Positions 24,996 to 34,000 of a DNA stretch of 64,000 bases are shown here, piece after piece; positions within the stretch are counted from its first letter, which is position 1; every line of letters starts with the position of its first letter. The notes beneath the pieces are model-generated. The model was not told the origin of the DNA and ran no database searches. It saw only the letters and a program-made list of their open reading frames with translations. The position numbers and the translations under genes are program-made. The stretch is taken from assembly GCA_913049785.1 (NCBI GenBank), contig CAJWXP010000004.1, positions 1-64,000 on the forward strand. The letters are read 5' to 3'. This DNA is from an uncultured Dehalococcoidia bacterium (lineage in GTDB: Bacteria > Chloroflexota > Dehalococcoidia > Lucifugimonadales > UBA1127).

Positions 24996-26279
24996 TTGGC
25001 ACAGACCCAAAACGAGCGTGACGCAGAAGACGCCACAGAAGTCGCCCCACCAGCCGCGCCGAGATGGCAGCAGGCGTTAGGCTCGTTACGTTACAGAGAT
25101 TACCGTCTAGTATGGATGACCTCCATTCTATCGAGCGGTGCGCGATGGATCCAGCAGATTTCGCTGGGATGGCTGGCCTTTGACCTTACGGGCTCGCCTG
25201 TACTACTTGGCTCCATCATCTTTGTGTATCAAGCGCCATCCGTCGTGCTATCGCCACTCGTCGGCGTACTCGTCGATAGAGTGGACCGTCGGCAGCTCCT
25301 CATCGTCAGTCAGCTAGCTATGGCCGTCATGGCTGTGCTGCTAGCAGTAGACATCGCCCTAGGGTATGTGGAGACGTGGCACCTCTACGTTTTTGCGGCG
25401 ATCAGCGGGGTGGAGAGCACCATCATCCACGTGGTGCGACAGGCGTTGATCCCCTCCGTGGTGCCCCGGGAGGCGTTGATGAACGCCATAGCCCTGAACT
25501 CGGCTGCATTGACCAGCACGCGCATATTCGGGCCTGCACTGGCGGGGCTGCTCATCGTTGCCCTTGGGGTGGAAGGCAACTTCATTCTGCAGGCCGTGTT
25601 GCTGACAGGAGTAGCGATAGCAGCGTTCCCGCTACGCATCACACCACCGGAGAGGGAGAGTGGCGAGCATGCTGGTGGTGGTGGCCTCTGGCAAGAGATC
25701 GCCGCGGGGCTGCGCTTCATCTGGGGCATCGGAACCCTACGTGTGTTGTTCATTGTGCAGTTCATCATGATGTTCGTAGCTATGCCCTTCTCCAACTTCC
25801 TTCCGGTGTGGGCGGCAGACGTGCTGGCTTTGGACGCAGACGGACTGGGAATCCTCTACTCTGCAGCGGGCATAGGCGCGCTGATCGGCACGATGACCCT
25901 GGCTACGGCCGGGAACGTCCAACGCAAGGGGCTCCTGCTGTTTGCGGTGTCCGTAGGTATGGCGTTGGCGTTGCTGGGACTGGGCGCATCATCTGTGCTA
26001 CCGGCCTCCCTTGTCTTCCTGGCGCTGCTGGGCGCGATGCAGTCTGTCTTCTTCGCGGTGAACATGACGTTGGTGCAGAGTCGCGTCCCAGATGGACTGC
26101 AGGGGCGTGTCATGAGCATCTACAACGTAGGGCATGGCATGATCGCGATGGGTACCCTCACCATGGGCTTCCTGGTAGCTGGATGGGGAGTCCAAACTAT
26201 CGTAGCTGGCATGGGCATAATCGTCATCGCTCTGGTTGTCGTGTGCTTCGTCTCGGTGCCCTCGCTGCGGCGCGTGTAG
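24996..26279 (+). CDS. MFS transporter, EntS/MFS_3 type
   Basis: A 427-residue, 12-helix exporter-like MFS protein. It differs from the YGWxIV transporters elsewhere in the window. The N-terminus SLRYRDYRLVWMTSILSSGARWIQ is typical of MFS_3 and enterobactin-exporter-like proteins, and GVLVDRVDRRQLLIVSQLAM near residue 90 is motif A. The TTG start follows GGGGAGG. It may export a small molecule or intermediate; the substrate is unknown. Confidence 0.88.
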   Translation: MAQTQNERDAEDATEVAPPAAPRWQQALGSLRYRDYRLVWMTSILSSGARWIQQISLGWLAFDLTGSPVLLGSIIFVYQAPSVVLSPLVGVLVDRVDRRQLLIVSQLAMAVMAVLLAVDIALGYVETWHLYVFAAISGVESTIIHVVRQALIPSVVPREALMNAIALNSAALTSTRIFGPALAGLLIVALGVEGNFILQAVLLTGVAIAAFPLRITPPERESGEHAGGGGLWQEIAAGLRFIWGIGTLRVLFIVQFIMMFVAMPFSNFLPVWAADVLALDADGLGILYSAAGIGALIGTMTLATAGNVQRKGLLLFAVSVGMALALLGLGASSVLPASLVFLALLGAMQSVFFAVNMTLVQSRVPDGLQGRVMSIYNVGHGMIAMGTLTMGFLVAGWGVQTIVAGMGIIVIALVVVCFVSVPSLRRV

Positions 26280-26395
26280 AACATCGTGCTGGCCAGACCG
26301 TGACGCCCATGGGCGCGTGGTGTACACTTCACCCTGCTCTTATTTGAGACACCTGCGTAGTCTTTCTATAGCTACGACATCGACAGGAGGCAACT

Positions 26396-28027
26396 ATGAA
26401 GGGTGGCGCCGCAATCGCAAAGATTCTAAAGCAAGAGGGGGTGCGATACCTCTTCTGTTTCCCCAACAACGCCATTATTGACGCCACATCTGAGGTTGGC
26501 ATCCGCCCCATCATTACCCGGGTTGAGCGCACTGCGGTCGCCATGGCCGTGGGCTATGCGCGCACCAATGGTGGGGACCCCCAAGCCGTCTGCGTATTCC
26601 AGGGAGGCCCGGGAATCGAACACGCTTATGGCGGCATCGCCCATGCATTTTCAGACTCTTCGCCGATTTTGATACTCCCGGGTCAGGCTGGGCAGGCTCG
26701 ACAGAACATGTCCACCAACTTCGATGCAGTCCGCAACTTTGAAGGTATAACCAAGTGGGCTGCCCAGATCAATAGCGCTGAGCGCGTCCCGGACATGATG
26801 CGTCGCGGCATCTCCGCCCTCAGGACTGGCAGGCCAGGACCTGTACTTCTGGAAGTGGGCACAGACGTCGTGAACGCCGCAATGACCGATGAGGAGTTCG
26901 AGTACCAGGAGGTCAAGCGGCGCCGGTCAGCAGGCGATCCAGAGGACATCAAAGAGGTAGCCACAGTGCTGTTGAACGCCGACCTGCCCGTCATCTACGC
27001 AGGACAGGGCATCTTCTTCGCTGAGGCATACAAGGAGCTTCAGGAGCTGGCTGAACTGATCAACGCGCCGGTGATGACTACCACATTGGGTAAAAGCTGC
27101 TTCCCAGAAGACCATCCCCTATCGTTGGGCGCAGGCGGCAACTCCGCTCCCAAGATGGTCCCCGACTTCCTGGCGAAGTGCGACACGGTGTTCGGCATCG
27201 GCACCAGCTTCCAGAAGACGCTGGCCTCCTACGCCGTACCCAAGGGTAAGACCATCATCCAGTCGACCATCGATGGAGCAGACCTGGACAACGAATATGC
27301 TATCGACCACGCGATAGTCGGGGACGCGAAGCTGGTGCTCCAGGGCCTCATCGACGAGATCAAGAGTCGCAACCCTAAGGGGCGCGACGGCAACGGCATC
27401 ATCGAAGATGTGAAAGCCTCGAAAGACGCGTGGATGGAAGAGTGGATGCCGCACCTCACATCCAATGACACGCCAATCAATCCTTACCGGGTCATCTGGG
27501 AGCTACGGAACAACGTGGACAGGGCGAACACCATCGTCACCCACGACTCCGGCAACCCTCGCGACCAGATGGTGCCCTTCTTTGAGACCATTGCCCCCAA
27601 GACCTACATGGGCTGGGGAAACTCAACGCCGCTGGGCACAGGCCTTGGACTGGCTCTTGGCGCAAAAATGGCCGCGCCAGACAAGTTGTGCGTCAACCTC
27701 ATGGGAGACACGGCTGCGGGCACAGCGTTGATGGACATTGAGACGGCTGTGCGGGAGAAGATTCCCATCCTGACTGTCATCATGAACAACAGTGCAATGG
27801 GCGGTTACGAGCACAACATCCCCCTCTCCGTGGAAAAGTACGGGACCAAGTACCTCTCCGGCGACTACAGTGGCGTCGCAGCTGCTCTTGGCGCCTACAC
27901 GGAGACGATCACGGACCCCAATGAGATAGCCCCTGCAATCAAGCGGGCTATAGCGAAGATCGAAGGCGGCCAGACGGCGGTTCTGGAGATCATCACCAAG
28001 GAGTTCCCCGTATTCTCCGGTAAGTAG
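26396..28027 (+). CDS. Thiamine-diphosphate-dependent enzyme, acetolactate synthase-like
   Basis: A 543-residue ThDP enzyme with three domains. The N-terminal pyrimidine-binding domain carries the conserved Glu44 in TRVERTAVAMAVGYA. A central domain follows, then a C-terminal diphosphate-binding domain whose Mg/ThDP motif runs from GD (437-438) to NN (464-465). The family includes acetolactate synthase, benzoylformate decarboxylase, oxalyl-CoA decarboxylase and others. There is no adjacent acetolactate synthase small subunit, so a catabolic carboligase or 2-oxoacid decarboxylase is more likely than branched-chain amino-acid synthesis. AGGAGG precedes the ATG. A CoA ligase gene follows on the same strand. 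Confidence 0.9.
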   Translation: MKGGAAIAKILKQEGVRYLFCFPNNAIIDATSEVGIRPIITRVERTAVAMAVGYARTNGGDPQAVCVFQGGPGIEHAYGGIAHAFSDSSPILILPGQAGQARQNMSTNFDAVRNFEGITKWAAQINSAERVPDMMRRGISALRTGRPGPVLLEVGTDVVNAAMTDEEFEYQEVKRRRSAGDPEDIKEVATVLLNADLPVIYAGQGIFFAEAYKELQELAELINAPVMTTTLGKSCFPEDHPLSLGAGGNSAPKMVPDFLAKCDTVFGIGTSFQKTLASYAVPKGKTIIQSTIDGADLDNEYAIDHAIVGDAKLVLQGLIDEIKSRNPKGRDGNGIIEDVKASKDAWMEEWMPHLTSNDTPINPYRVIWELRNNVDRANTIVTHDSGNPRDQMVPFFETIAPKTYMGWGNSTPLGTGLGLALGAKMAAPDKLCVNLMGDTAAGTALMDIETAVREKIPILTVIMNNSAMGGYEHNIPLSVEKYGTKYLSGDYSGVAAALGAYTETITDPNEIAPAIKRAIAKIEGGQTAVLEIITKEFPVFSGK

Positions 28028-28052
28028 GCCCTATTTAATTTTAGATCGAGAG

Positions 28053-28086
28053 CATGGATGTCGCTCCTACCGGGGCGGCATTCATG
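28053..28086 (+). terminator. Long imperfect hairpin after the ThDP-enzyme gene
   Basis: CATGGATGTCGCTCC / GGGGCGGCATTCATG pairs over about 15 positions with a TACC loop and a few wobble or mismatched pairs. It lies between the ThDP enzyme and the CoA ligase and lacks a T-run, so it may be an mRNA-processing or stability element. Confidence 0.45.
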
Positions 28087-28118
28087 GATTATCCGGCAGC
28101 GTACGCATAGGAGTGCCC

Positions 28119-29633
28119 ATGAGCGTGTCCAATATACCCCTGATCGCACGGGCGGAAGAGCACGGCGATAGGACAGCGATCATCGCGCCAGAAGGCACTT
28201 TCACCTACAACCAGCTTCTGACGGACTCAAACGCTGTGGCCTCATGTCTTCTGGACGGCTCCGACGACCTGAACGAGGCGCGGGTGGCGTTTCTGACACA
28301 GCCGGGCTATCAGTACGCTGCTATCCAGTGGGGTATCTGGCGCGCCGGGGGCATGGCGGTGCCGCTTGCGACATCCCACCCCAGGCCTGAGCTTGAATAT
28401 ATGCTCGAGGACTCCGGATCGACGATCGTCATCGCAGACTCCACCTACGAAGCAACACTACGACCCATCGCCAAGGACATGGGTCTGCGGTTCCTGCTGA
28501 CCTCCGAGTTATTAGAAGCGTCTCCCGGGTCACTCCCGGGCTTTGGCCCAGAACGCAGGGCGATGATCATCTACACCAGCGGCACGACGAACAAGCCGAA
28601 GGGCGTGGTATCCACCCACAACACCATTGAGGCGCAGATCACCAGCCTGGTGGAAGCCTGGGGCTGGAGTGCTGACGACCACATCCTCCACGTGCTCCCC
28701 CTCCATCACATCCACGGCATCGTGAACGTACTGGGCTGCTCTCTGTGGTCGGGCGCCTTGTGCGAGATGTTGACGGCCTTCGATGCAGAGAAGGTGTGGG
28801 AGCGCATTGAGAACAGCTCCATGACGCTGTTCATGGCTGTACCCACCATCTACGCTCGATTGGTCACATCGTGGAACGCAGCCGCGCCGGATCGACAGAA
28901 GGCGTTGACGGCTGCGTGTGCAAAGCTACGACTCATGGTGTCAGGCTCCGCTGCGCTGCCTGTGCAGACGTTGGAGGAGTGGCAGGGCATCAGCGGACAC
29001 GTGCTGCTGGAACGGTACGGCATGACGGAGATAGGCATGGCCCTCTCCAACCCCCTGAACGGTGTTCGCAAGCCGGGGTTTGTAGGTACGCCACTTCCCC
29101 TGGTGGAGATGCGACTGGTCGACGAGGATAAGAAGCCCGTTGAACCAGGCGAAACAGGGGAGATACAGATCAAAGGCCCCTGCGTATTCCAGGAGTACTG
29201 GGGCAAGCCGGAAGCCACAGCGTCCGAGTTCGTTGACGGCTGGTTCCGCACCGGCGATGTCGCAATCATGGAAGACGGCGCGTATCGTATCCTCGGCAGG
29301 AGCAGCGTGGACATCATCAAGACCGGCGGGTTCAAGGTCTCCGCGCTAGAGATCGAGGACGTGTTACGTGAACATCCCGCCATCTCGGACTGCGCTGTGG
29401 TGGGTATGGAGGACCTGGAGTGGGGCGAGCGCGTCTGTGCAGCCCTGGTGCTGGCCAAAGACGGGTTTCTGACGCTGGAAGAGCTGCGTGACTGGTCCCG
29501 GGAGCGGCTTGCACCGTACAAGATGCCGAGTCGCATGATCCCCGTCAACGAGCTACCTCGCAACGCGATGGGCAAGGTGGTCAAACCAGACCTGACCAAA
29601 CTGTTCCTGGAAACCGAGAAAGCCAGGGTTTAG
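28119..29633 (+). CDS. AMP-forming acyl-CoA synthetase, malonyl-CoA synthetase (MatB)-like
   Basis: A 504-residue adenylate-forming ligase. The ATP-binding A3 motif YTSGTTNKPKG is at residues 152-162. A5 is LERYGMTEIGMAL, A8 is DGWFRTGDVAIMEDG with later ILGRSSVDIIKTGGFKVSALEIE, and the catalytic lysine motif A10 is NAMGKVVK near the end. Overall features resemble MatB (malonate or methylmalonate to CoA thioester), but the substrate needs biochemical proof. ATG 28119 has AGGAG 5 nt upstream; a GTG two codons earlier overlaps that site. Its last codons and stop (AGG GTT TAG) fall in repeat copy d. Confidence 0.9.
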   Translation: MSVSNIPLIARAEEHGDRTAIIAPEGTFTYNQLLTDSNAVASCLLDGSDDLNEARVAFLTQPGYQYAAIQWGIWRAGGMAVPLATSHPRPELEYMLEDSGSTIVIADSTYEATLRPIAKDMGLRFLLTSELLEASPGSLPGFGPERRAMIIYTSGTTNKPKGVVSTHNTIEAQITSLVEAWGWSADDHILHVLPLHHIHGIVNVLGCSLWSGALCEMLTAFDAEKVWERIENSSMTLFMAVPTIYARLVTSWNAAAPDRQKALTAACAKLRLMVSGSAALPVQTLEEWQGISGHVLLERYGMTEIGMALSNPLNGVRKPGFVGTPLPLVEMRLVDEDKKPVEPGETGEIQIKGPCVFQEYWGKPEATASEFVDGWFRTGDVAIMEDGAYRILGRSSVDIIKTGGFKVSALEIEDVLREHPAISDCAVVGMEDLEWGERVCAALVLAKDGFLTLEELRDWSRERLAPYKMPSRMIPVNELPRNAMGKVVKPDLTKLFLETEKARV

Positions 29634-29673
29634 CCAGGGCGCGCCCTGGACCCATATGACCTGACGGCTACCA
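29623..29673 (+). repeat. Stop-embedding palindromic repeat, copy d
   Basis: CCAGGGTTTAG carries the stop codon of the CoA ligase, followed by a perfect 16-bp palindrome CCAGGGCGCGCCCTGG (29634-29649). The tail is ACCCATATGACCTGACGGC then TACC. Confidence 0.75.
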
Positions 29674-29730
29674 AAGGATGTCCTACTAATTTGAACGATC
29701 TAGGGAAGCATTGAACCGAAGGGGAGGGCG

Positions 29731-30930
29731 ATGATGAAGTGGGCATCGGCGATATCAGAAAACAATGACCTGGCAGCCGCGCTTGAAGAGTGTGCCGGTC
29801 AGGTCACGTCGACATTAGGGTCGGATTCACCGGTGACCCTGGCAGTCGTGTTCGCATCAGCTACCTACAACGATGCAGCAGCGGACGTTTCACGCATCCT
29901 GGGCGAACGTTTCCCAGGCACAATGATCCTGGGCTGCTCTGGCGCGGGTATCATCGGTGATGCGAAGGAGATTGAGGGCCAGCCGGCTGTTGCCCTGACC
30001 GTGGGGCATTTACCCGACGTAGAAGCCAAACCCTTCCGTGTCGTATCAGACGAACTCCCGTCTCCAGACGAGCCTCCGGACGCATGGTCGACGCTGCTAG
30101 GTGTCTCGCCTGAAGATAAGCCGCACTTCATTGTGCTGATGGATCCCTTTTCCATGGCAGGAGAGGAGATTCTGTCAGGGCTGGACTACGCATTCCCATC
30201 ATCCGTGAAGGTGGGTGGGCTAGCCAGCGGAAGCGGACTACCGGGTGGTCACGCGCTGTTCCTGGGCGACGAGGTCTACCGTGACGGCGCCGTGGGCATC
30301 GCGCTGACGGGCAACATTGTGGTTGAGACGGTGGTGGCGCAAGGCTGCCGGCCCATCGGCGAGCTGAAACGCATCACCAAGGCGGAACGCAACCTGCTGA
30401 TCGAACTGGACGGTGAGCGACCGCTGGATTACCTGAAGGATATGTTCAGTAGACTCTCACCGGAGGACCAGAACCTGGTGGGAAACAACTTGTTTCTTGG
30501 AATCGCGATGGACCCGCAGCTTGAGCTGGAAGAGGTGAATGCGGGCGACTTTCTCATTCGGAACCTCATAGGCACGGACCAGGAGAACGGCTACGTTGCT
30601 ATCGGCGAGTTCCTGCGGGAAGGCCAGTTGGTCCAGTTCCACATCCGTGACGCCTCCACCTCCTCAGAAGACCTGCAGCGTCAGTTGACGCGGTACATGG
30701 AGACCGCAGGCCAGGCGTCGCCCATGGGTGCGTTGATGTTCCAGTGCAACGGGCGCGGCAAGTACCTGTACGGCAAGGAAAACCATGACTCCGACCTGTT
30801 TACGGAGATGTTGGGTTCCATTCCGTTGGGCGGGTTTTTCTGCAATGGTGAGATCGGACAGGTGAGCGGCACCACGTACTTGCACGGCTACACAAGTTCG
30901 TTTGCTTTGTTTAAGGCCAAGCAGGACTAG
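29731..30930 (+). CDS. FIST-domain protein (stand-alone)
   Basis: A 399-residue protein made of FIST_N (about residues 25-230) and FIST_C (about 235-380), a predicted small-ligand sensory unit usually found with signalling domains. Landmarks are GERFPGTMILGCSGAGIIGD near residue 55, KVGGLASGSGLPGGHALFLG near residue 160, and the C-terminal ALMFQCNGRGKYLYGKEN then GGFFCNGEIGQVSG. No histidine kinase, cyclase or methyl-accepting domain is fused, and none is adjacent. GGGGAGG precedes the start. The last codons CAG GAC TAG are within repeat copy e. Confidence 0.88.
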   Translation: MMKWASAISENNDLAAALEECAGQVTSTLGSDSPVTLAVVFASATYNDAAADVSRILGERFPGTMILGCSGAGIIGDAKEIEGQPAVALTVGHLPDVEAKPFRVVSDELPSPDEPPDAWSTLLGVSPEDKPHFIVLMDPFSMAGEEILSGLDYAFPSSVKVGGLASGSGLPGGHALFLGDEVYRDGAVGIALTGNIVVETVVAQGCRPIGELKRITKAERNLLIELDGERPLDYLKDMFSRLSPEDQNLVGNNLFLGIAMDPQLELEEVNAGDFLIRNLIGTDQENGYVAIGEFLREGQLVQFHIRDASTSSEDLQRQLTRYMETAGQASPMGALMFQCNGRGKYLYGKENHDSDLFTEMLGSIPLGGFFCNGEIGQVSGTTYLHGYTSSFALFKAKQD

Positions 30931-30957
30931 TCCTGCACCTGTATTCCTGTAATTACC
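30922..30957 (+). repeat. Stop-embedding palindromic repeat, copy e (different arms)
   Basis: GCAGGAC-TAG-TCCTGC is a palindrome whose central TAG is the stop of the FIST gene. The arms differ from copy c but still pair. The diverged tail ACCTGTATTCCTGTAATTACC still aligns with the family consensus. Confidence 0.65.
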
Positions 30958-31053
30958 ATTGGAACGTGATATTGCGCAATACATTACAGGTTTGATACTT
31001 GTAATATTTCTGTTTGCTGCCAGGCAAACATTCAAAAATCCGATGCGTTCTCA

Positions 31054-31091
31054 CTATGAAATGCGTCAATTATTGGCTATAGTTTTCATAG
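31054..31091 (+). promoter_or_regulatory. AT-rich promoter region with inverted repeat upstream of the GH15 gene
   Basis: CTATGAAA (31054-31061) and TTTCATAG (31084-31091) form a perfect 8-bp inverted repeat that brackets TTGGCTATAGT, an extended -10-like element (TATAGT at 31078-31083). The 165-bp gap is much more AT-rich than its surroundings and holds two more inverted repeats (TATTGCGCAATA at 30970-30981; ATTACA/TGTAAT at 30983-31005). A repressor site over the promoter is plausible. Confidence 0.45.
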
Positions 31092-31125
31092 TTAATCAGG
31101 CTGGACTTCTTAGCAGGAGCAACGG

Positions 31126-32934
31126 GTGGCGTACAAGGCTATCAGCGACTACGGCCTCATAGGCGATATGCATTCGGCGGCGCTGGTAGGTTTGGATGGT
31201 TCCATCGATTGGGCATGCATGCCCAGGTTCGACTCTCCAAGCATCTTTGGCGCCATACTCGACGAACACATTGGCGGCCACTTCCAGATAGTACCCGTGG
31301 GGACTTACGAATCCACACAGCGGTATCTCCCTGACTCGAACGTCCTGGAGACCACCTTCGTCACCTCTACCGGCAGAGTCAGCCTCACGGACTTCATGCC
31401 GACCAGCCCCACGCGGTCCGCCGATCACGTCCCGCACGAGATCCATAGGATCGTGTCGTGTGAAGAGGGCAAGATGGACCTCAAGTGCATCTTCCAGCCA
31501 CGATTCGACTACGCCCGGGCTGCCACGCACCTGGAACTCTTCCCCCATGGCGTTCTGGCGTCCAACGCCAGCGAAACGCTGGTGCTCTCCACGAACGTCC
31601 CAATGACCGTGGTTGGCGATACAGCGGAAAGCCAGTTCCCTCTGGAACGTGGGGATGTCGCCACCTTCATCGCAGCGTACGGCAGGGCCACACCGGTAGC
31701 CGTTGGGCTTGGTAGAAGCGCCTACAGGCTGGAACACACCAAAGAGATGTGGGAACGGATCGTAGAAGAGTTGGACTATCAGGGCATGTGGCGCGACGAG
31801 GTGGTGCGGTCGTTCCTGGTACTTCACCTGCTCATGTATGCACCGACCGGGGCGATCGTTGCTGCACCGACAACATCGCTCCCGGAGAACATCGGCGGTG
31901 AGCGCAACTGGGATTACAGGTACTGCTGGCTGCGTGACTCAGCGTTCACTCTGGGGGTGCTCTACCGAATAGGGGACTTGCATGACGCCAGGCACTTCCT
32001 CAACTGGTTGATATCCATGTCCGCGGAGCACGTTGATTCGGGTCAGATACAGGTGCTCTACGGGATCACCGCTGACTCAACGCTGGAAGAGACGACCCTT
32101 GACCACCTGGAGGGGTATCGAGGATCCAAGCCGGTACGCATCGGCAACGGGGCAGCCCATCAGCTCCAACTGGACGTCTTCGGCGAGGTCATCCTGAGCA
32201 TCAACACCTACATGCGCCACGGTGGCTACATCTCCAGCGAGATATGGTCCATCGTCAATGACTTTGCGGAAACCACGTGCGCTTCTTGGCATCTCCCAGA
32301 TCGGAGTATCTGGGAAGTCCGTGGCCATGAACGCCACTTCACCTACTCCAAGGCGATGTGTTGGGCTGCTCTCGACCAAGCAATCGAGATCGGTACAGCG
32401 ACCGGGCACAAGACCGAGCTAGCCCGGTGGCGTCGCGTTGCAAACGAGATCAAGGCGGAAGTGCTGACACGTGGGTGGAGCGAGACGAAGCAGGCCTTTG
32501 TGCAGAGCTATGACAGCGATGTGATGGACGCCAGCTCGCTCATCCTGACATGGACCGGTCTCCTGCCGCCAGACGACCCTCGTATCCAGAGCACCCTTGC
32601 CAGGACGATTGAAGAACTGGGTCAGGGACCGTTCGTGCATCGCTACAAGGTTGAAGAGGCTGACGATGGCCTCAAGGGCGAAGAGGGTGCGTTGACCATG
32701 CTCTCCTTCTGGCTCATTGGTGCGCTTATGACCGACGGTCAGGTACAGAAGGCCAAAGAGCTCTTTGAAGAGATGCTGGGCTACGCCAACCATTTGGGCC
32801 TGTTCTCTGAGATGATCGACCCTCTGACCAAGGAAGAGCTGGGCAATTTCCCTCAGGCGTTCAGCCACATCGGACTCATACACACGGCCAGGAACCTCTC
32901 CTGGGCCCTGTCTAATAAGGGCCAGGGTCTTTAG
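31126..32934 (+). CDS. Glycoside hydrolase family 15 protein (glucoamylase/trehalase-like)
   Basis: A 602-residue protein. An N-terminal domain (GLIGDMHSAALVGLDGSIDW at residues 10-29) is typical of bacterial GH15 proteins, followed by a GH15 alpha/alpha barrel. Barrel landmarks are GERNWDYRYCWLRDSAFTL near residue 260, AMCWAALDQAIEIG near residue 410, and the catalytic-region GLKGEEGALTMLSFWLIGAL near residue 520. It cleaves terminal glucose from oligosaccharides or trehalose, probably in the cytosol as no signal peptide is present. The GTG start follows AGGAG. The gene stands alone. The stop (CTT TAG) lies inside repeat 32929-32958. Confidence 0.93.
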   Translation: MAYKAISDYGLIGDMHSAALVGLDGSIDWACMPRFDSPSIFGAILDEHIGGHFQIVPVGTYESTQRYLPDSNVLETTFVTSTGRVSLTDFMPTSPTRSADHVPHEIHRIVSCEEGKMDLKCIFQPRFDYARAATHLELFPHGVLASNASETLVLSTNVPMTVVGDTAESQFPLERGDVATFIAAYGRATPVAVGLGRSAYRLEHTKEMWERIVEELDYQGMWRDEVVRSFLVLHLLMYAPTGAIVAAPTTSLPENIGGERNWDYRYCWLRDSAFTLGVLYRIGDLHDARHFLNWLISMSAEHVDSGQIQVLYGITADSTLEETTLDHLEGYRGSKPVRIGNGAAHQLQLDVFGEVILSINTYMRHGGYISSEIWSIVNDFAETTCASWHLPDRSIWEVRGHERHFTYSKAMCWAALDQAIEIGTATGHKTELARWRRVANEIKAEVLTRGWSETKQAFVQSYDSDVMDASSLILTWTGLLPPDDPRIQSTLARTIEELGQGPFVHRYKVEEADDGLKGEEGALTMLSFWLIGALMTDGQVQKAKELFEEMLGYANHLGLFSEMIDPLTKEELGNFPQAFSHIGLIHTARNLSWALSNKGQGL

Positions 32935-32958
32935 TCCCCTCGCCGCAGCGACATATGC
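32929..32958 (+). repeat. 30-bp direct repeat, copy 1
   Basis: The block from CTTTAGTCCCC to ATATGC is repeated at 33540-33569 with one difference. This copy contains the stop codon of the GH15 gene. Downstream, CATATGCCTG resembles the tail of the palindromic repeat family, and CGCAGC (32945-32950) can pair with GCTGCG. Confidence 0.7.
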
Positions 32959-32961
32959 CTG

Positions 32962-33387
32962 CTAGCTGCGTTCCCGAGGCACAGCGCCCATGATGGTCCC
33001 AACTGTACCGCCAGTGATCATCCCCAACACGAAAGACTTCAATGCGGAGATGGTCTCCGTTGTGCCCAGCCCTGGCAAATCTGGGAGTATCGAGAATCCG
33101 TCGCTGGAGCTGCTTCCGTTGTTCACTGAGTCTCCAAGCATCACGCCAGCGCTTGCACCGATGATGACGCCTGTGATCGTTCCTCGCACACCTCTCCCAG
33201 CAGCGCCGCCGTACACGCCGCCCAAAAGGACGCCGACAAGCGTAGCGAGAGGGCCAGCCTCCACGTTGCCCAGGTAGTCAAAGCCTAAATACAACAGGAG
33301 TGCCAGAACACCGCCTATAGCGGTACCACCCACCATCCCGGCTAGAACCTTCCAGAGTGTCTCTACGTTTATGCCAAACCGTTCCAT
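32962..33387 (-). CDS. Glycine-rich small membrane protein
   Basis: A 141-residue integral membrane protein with about four hydrophobic, glycine-zipper-rich segments (MVGGTAIGGVLALLLYLGF, GVLLGGVYGGAAG, ITGVIIGASAGVMLG and FVLGMITGGTVGTIMG) and a Ser-rich loop near residue 95. ATG 33387 follows GGGAGGGGGAAGAAT. I do not recognise a specific family; glycine-zipper membrane proteins are diverse. It lies between two copies of a 30-bp direct repeat and is convergent with the GH15 gene. Confidence 0.7.
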   Translation of the reverse strand: MERFGINVETLWKVLAGMVGGTAIGGVLALLLYLGFDYLGNVEAGPLATLVGVLLGGVYGGAAGRGVRGTITGVIIGASAGVMLGDSVNNGSSSSDGFSILPDLPGLGTTETISALKSFVLGMITGGTVGTIMGAVPRERS

Positions 33388-33539
33388 ATTCTTCCCCCTC
33401 CCAATCACATCGGTTCAAACGAATGAAGAATACCACGACAAACGTGCAGGAGACTGGTCTGCGGGTTTATAGCCGGGAGCACATCCGCCGGAGCCCCTTG
33501 CCGGAGGGGAACCCCTCTGGACTCCCCGGGACAATACGG

Positions 33540-33569
33540 CTTTAGTCCCCTCGCCGCAGCGAGATATGC
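33540..33569 (+). repeat. 30-bp direct repeat, copy 2
   Basis: 29 of 30 bases match copy 1 at 32929-32958. Just upstream, GAGGGGAACCCCTC (about 33505-33518) followed by TGGACTCCCC resembles a diverged member of the stop-embedding palindromic family. The gap 33388-33616 holds no gene. Confidence 0.7.
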
Positions 33570-33616
33570 TGGCGACGTGTATGCTGACCACGCGCAATAA
33601 CATGAGGTGACATCAG

Positions 33617-34000
33617 GTGACGGACAAAGAGGGGATCTCAGAGGCCAACCAACGGTTCTATAGCGCTTTTGAGACGCTGGACATAGAGCAGATGCGTGCG
33701 GTGTGGGACGAGGAGTATGACGTTACCTGCGTGCACCCGGGATGGCCTCTTATCCAGGGTCGAGGCGAGGTGTTGCAGAGCTGGGCTAACATTTTCACCA
33801 ACACCATGGTCATGCAGTTCACCATCACGGAAGCCTCTGTGGTGGTAGAAGGCGATTGGGCGTGGGTGGTGTGTACAGAGGGGCTACGTTCTGTGGTGGA
33901 TGGAAGGGTCACTGAGGGGAAGATCGAGGCGACCAATGTCTTTCGAAAGCGTGGAGAGCGGTGGTTGCTCGTGCATCACCATGGCTCACCGGTGATGTAA
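33617..34000 (+). CDS. SnoaL/NTF2-like protein (DUF4440 type)
   Basis: A 127-residue cone-shaped alpha+beta protein. The first helices ANQRFYSAFETLDIEQMRAVW, the loop VTCVHPGWPLIQGRGEVLQSW and the closing strands RGERWLLVHHHGSPV are characteristic of the ketosteroid-isomerase-like SnoaL superfamily. Such proteins are ligand-binding or isomerase-type; no catalytic residue can be fixed here. The GTG start at 33617 is preceded by GAGGTGAC at a longish distance. It converges directly with the response-regulator relic; the two stop codons are adjacent. Confidence 0.8.
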   Translation: MTDKEGISEANQRFYSAFETLDIEQMRAVWDEEYDVTCVHPGWPLIQGRGEVLQSWANIFTNTMVMQFTITEASVVVEGDWAWVVCTEGLRSVVDGRVTEGKIEATNVFRKRGERWLLVHHHGSPVM

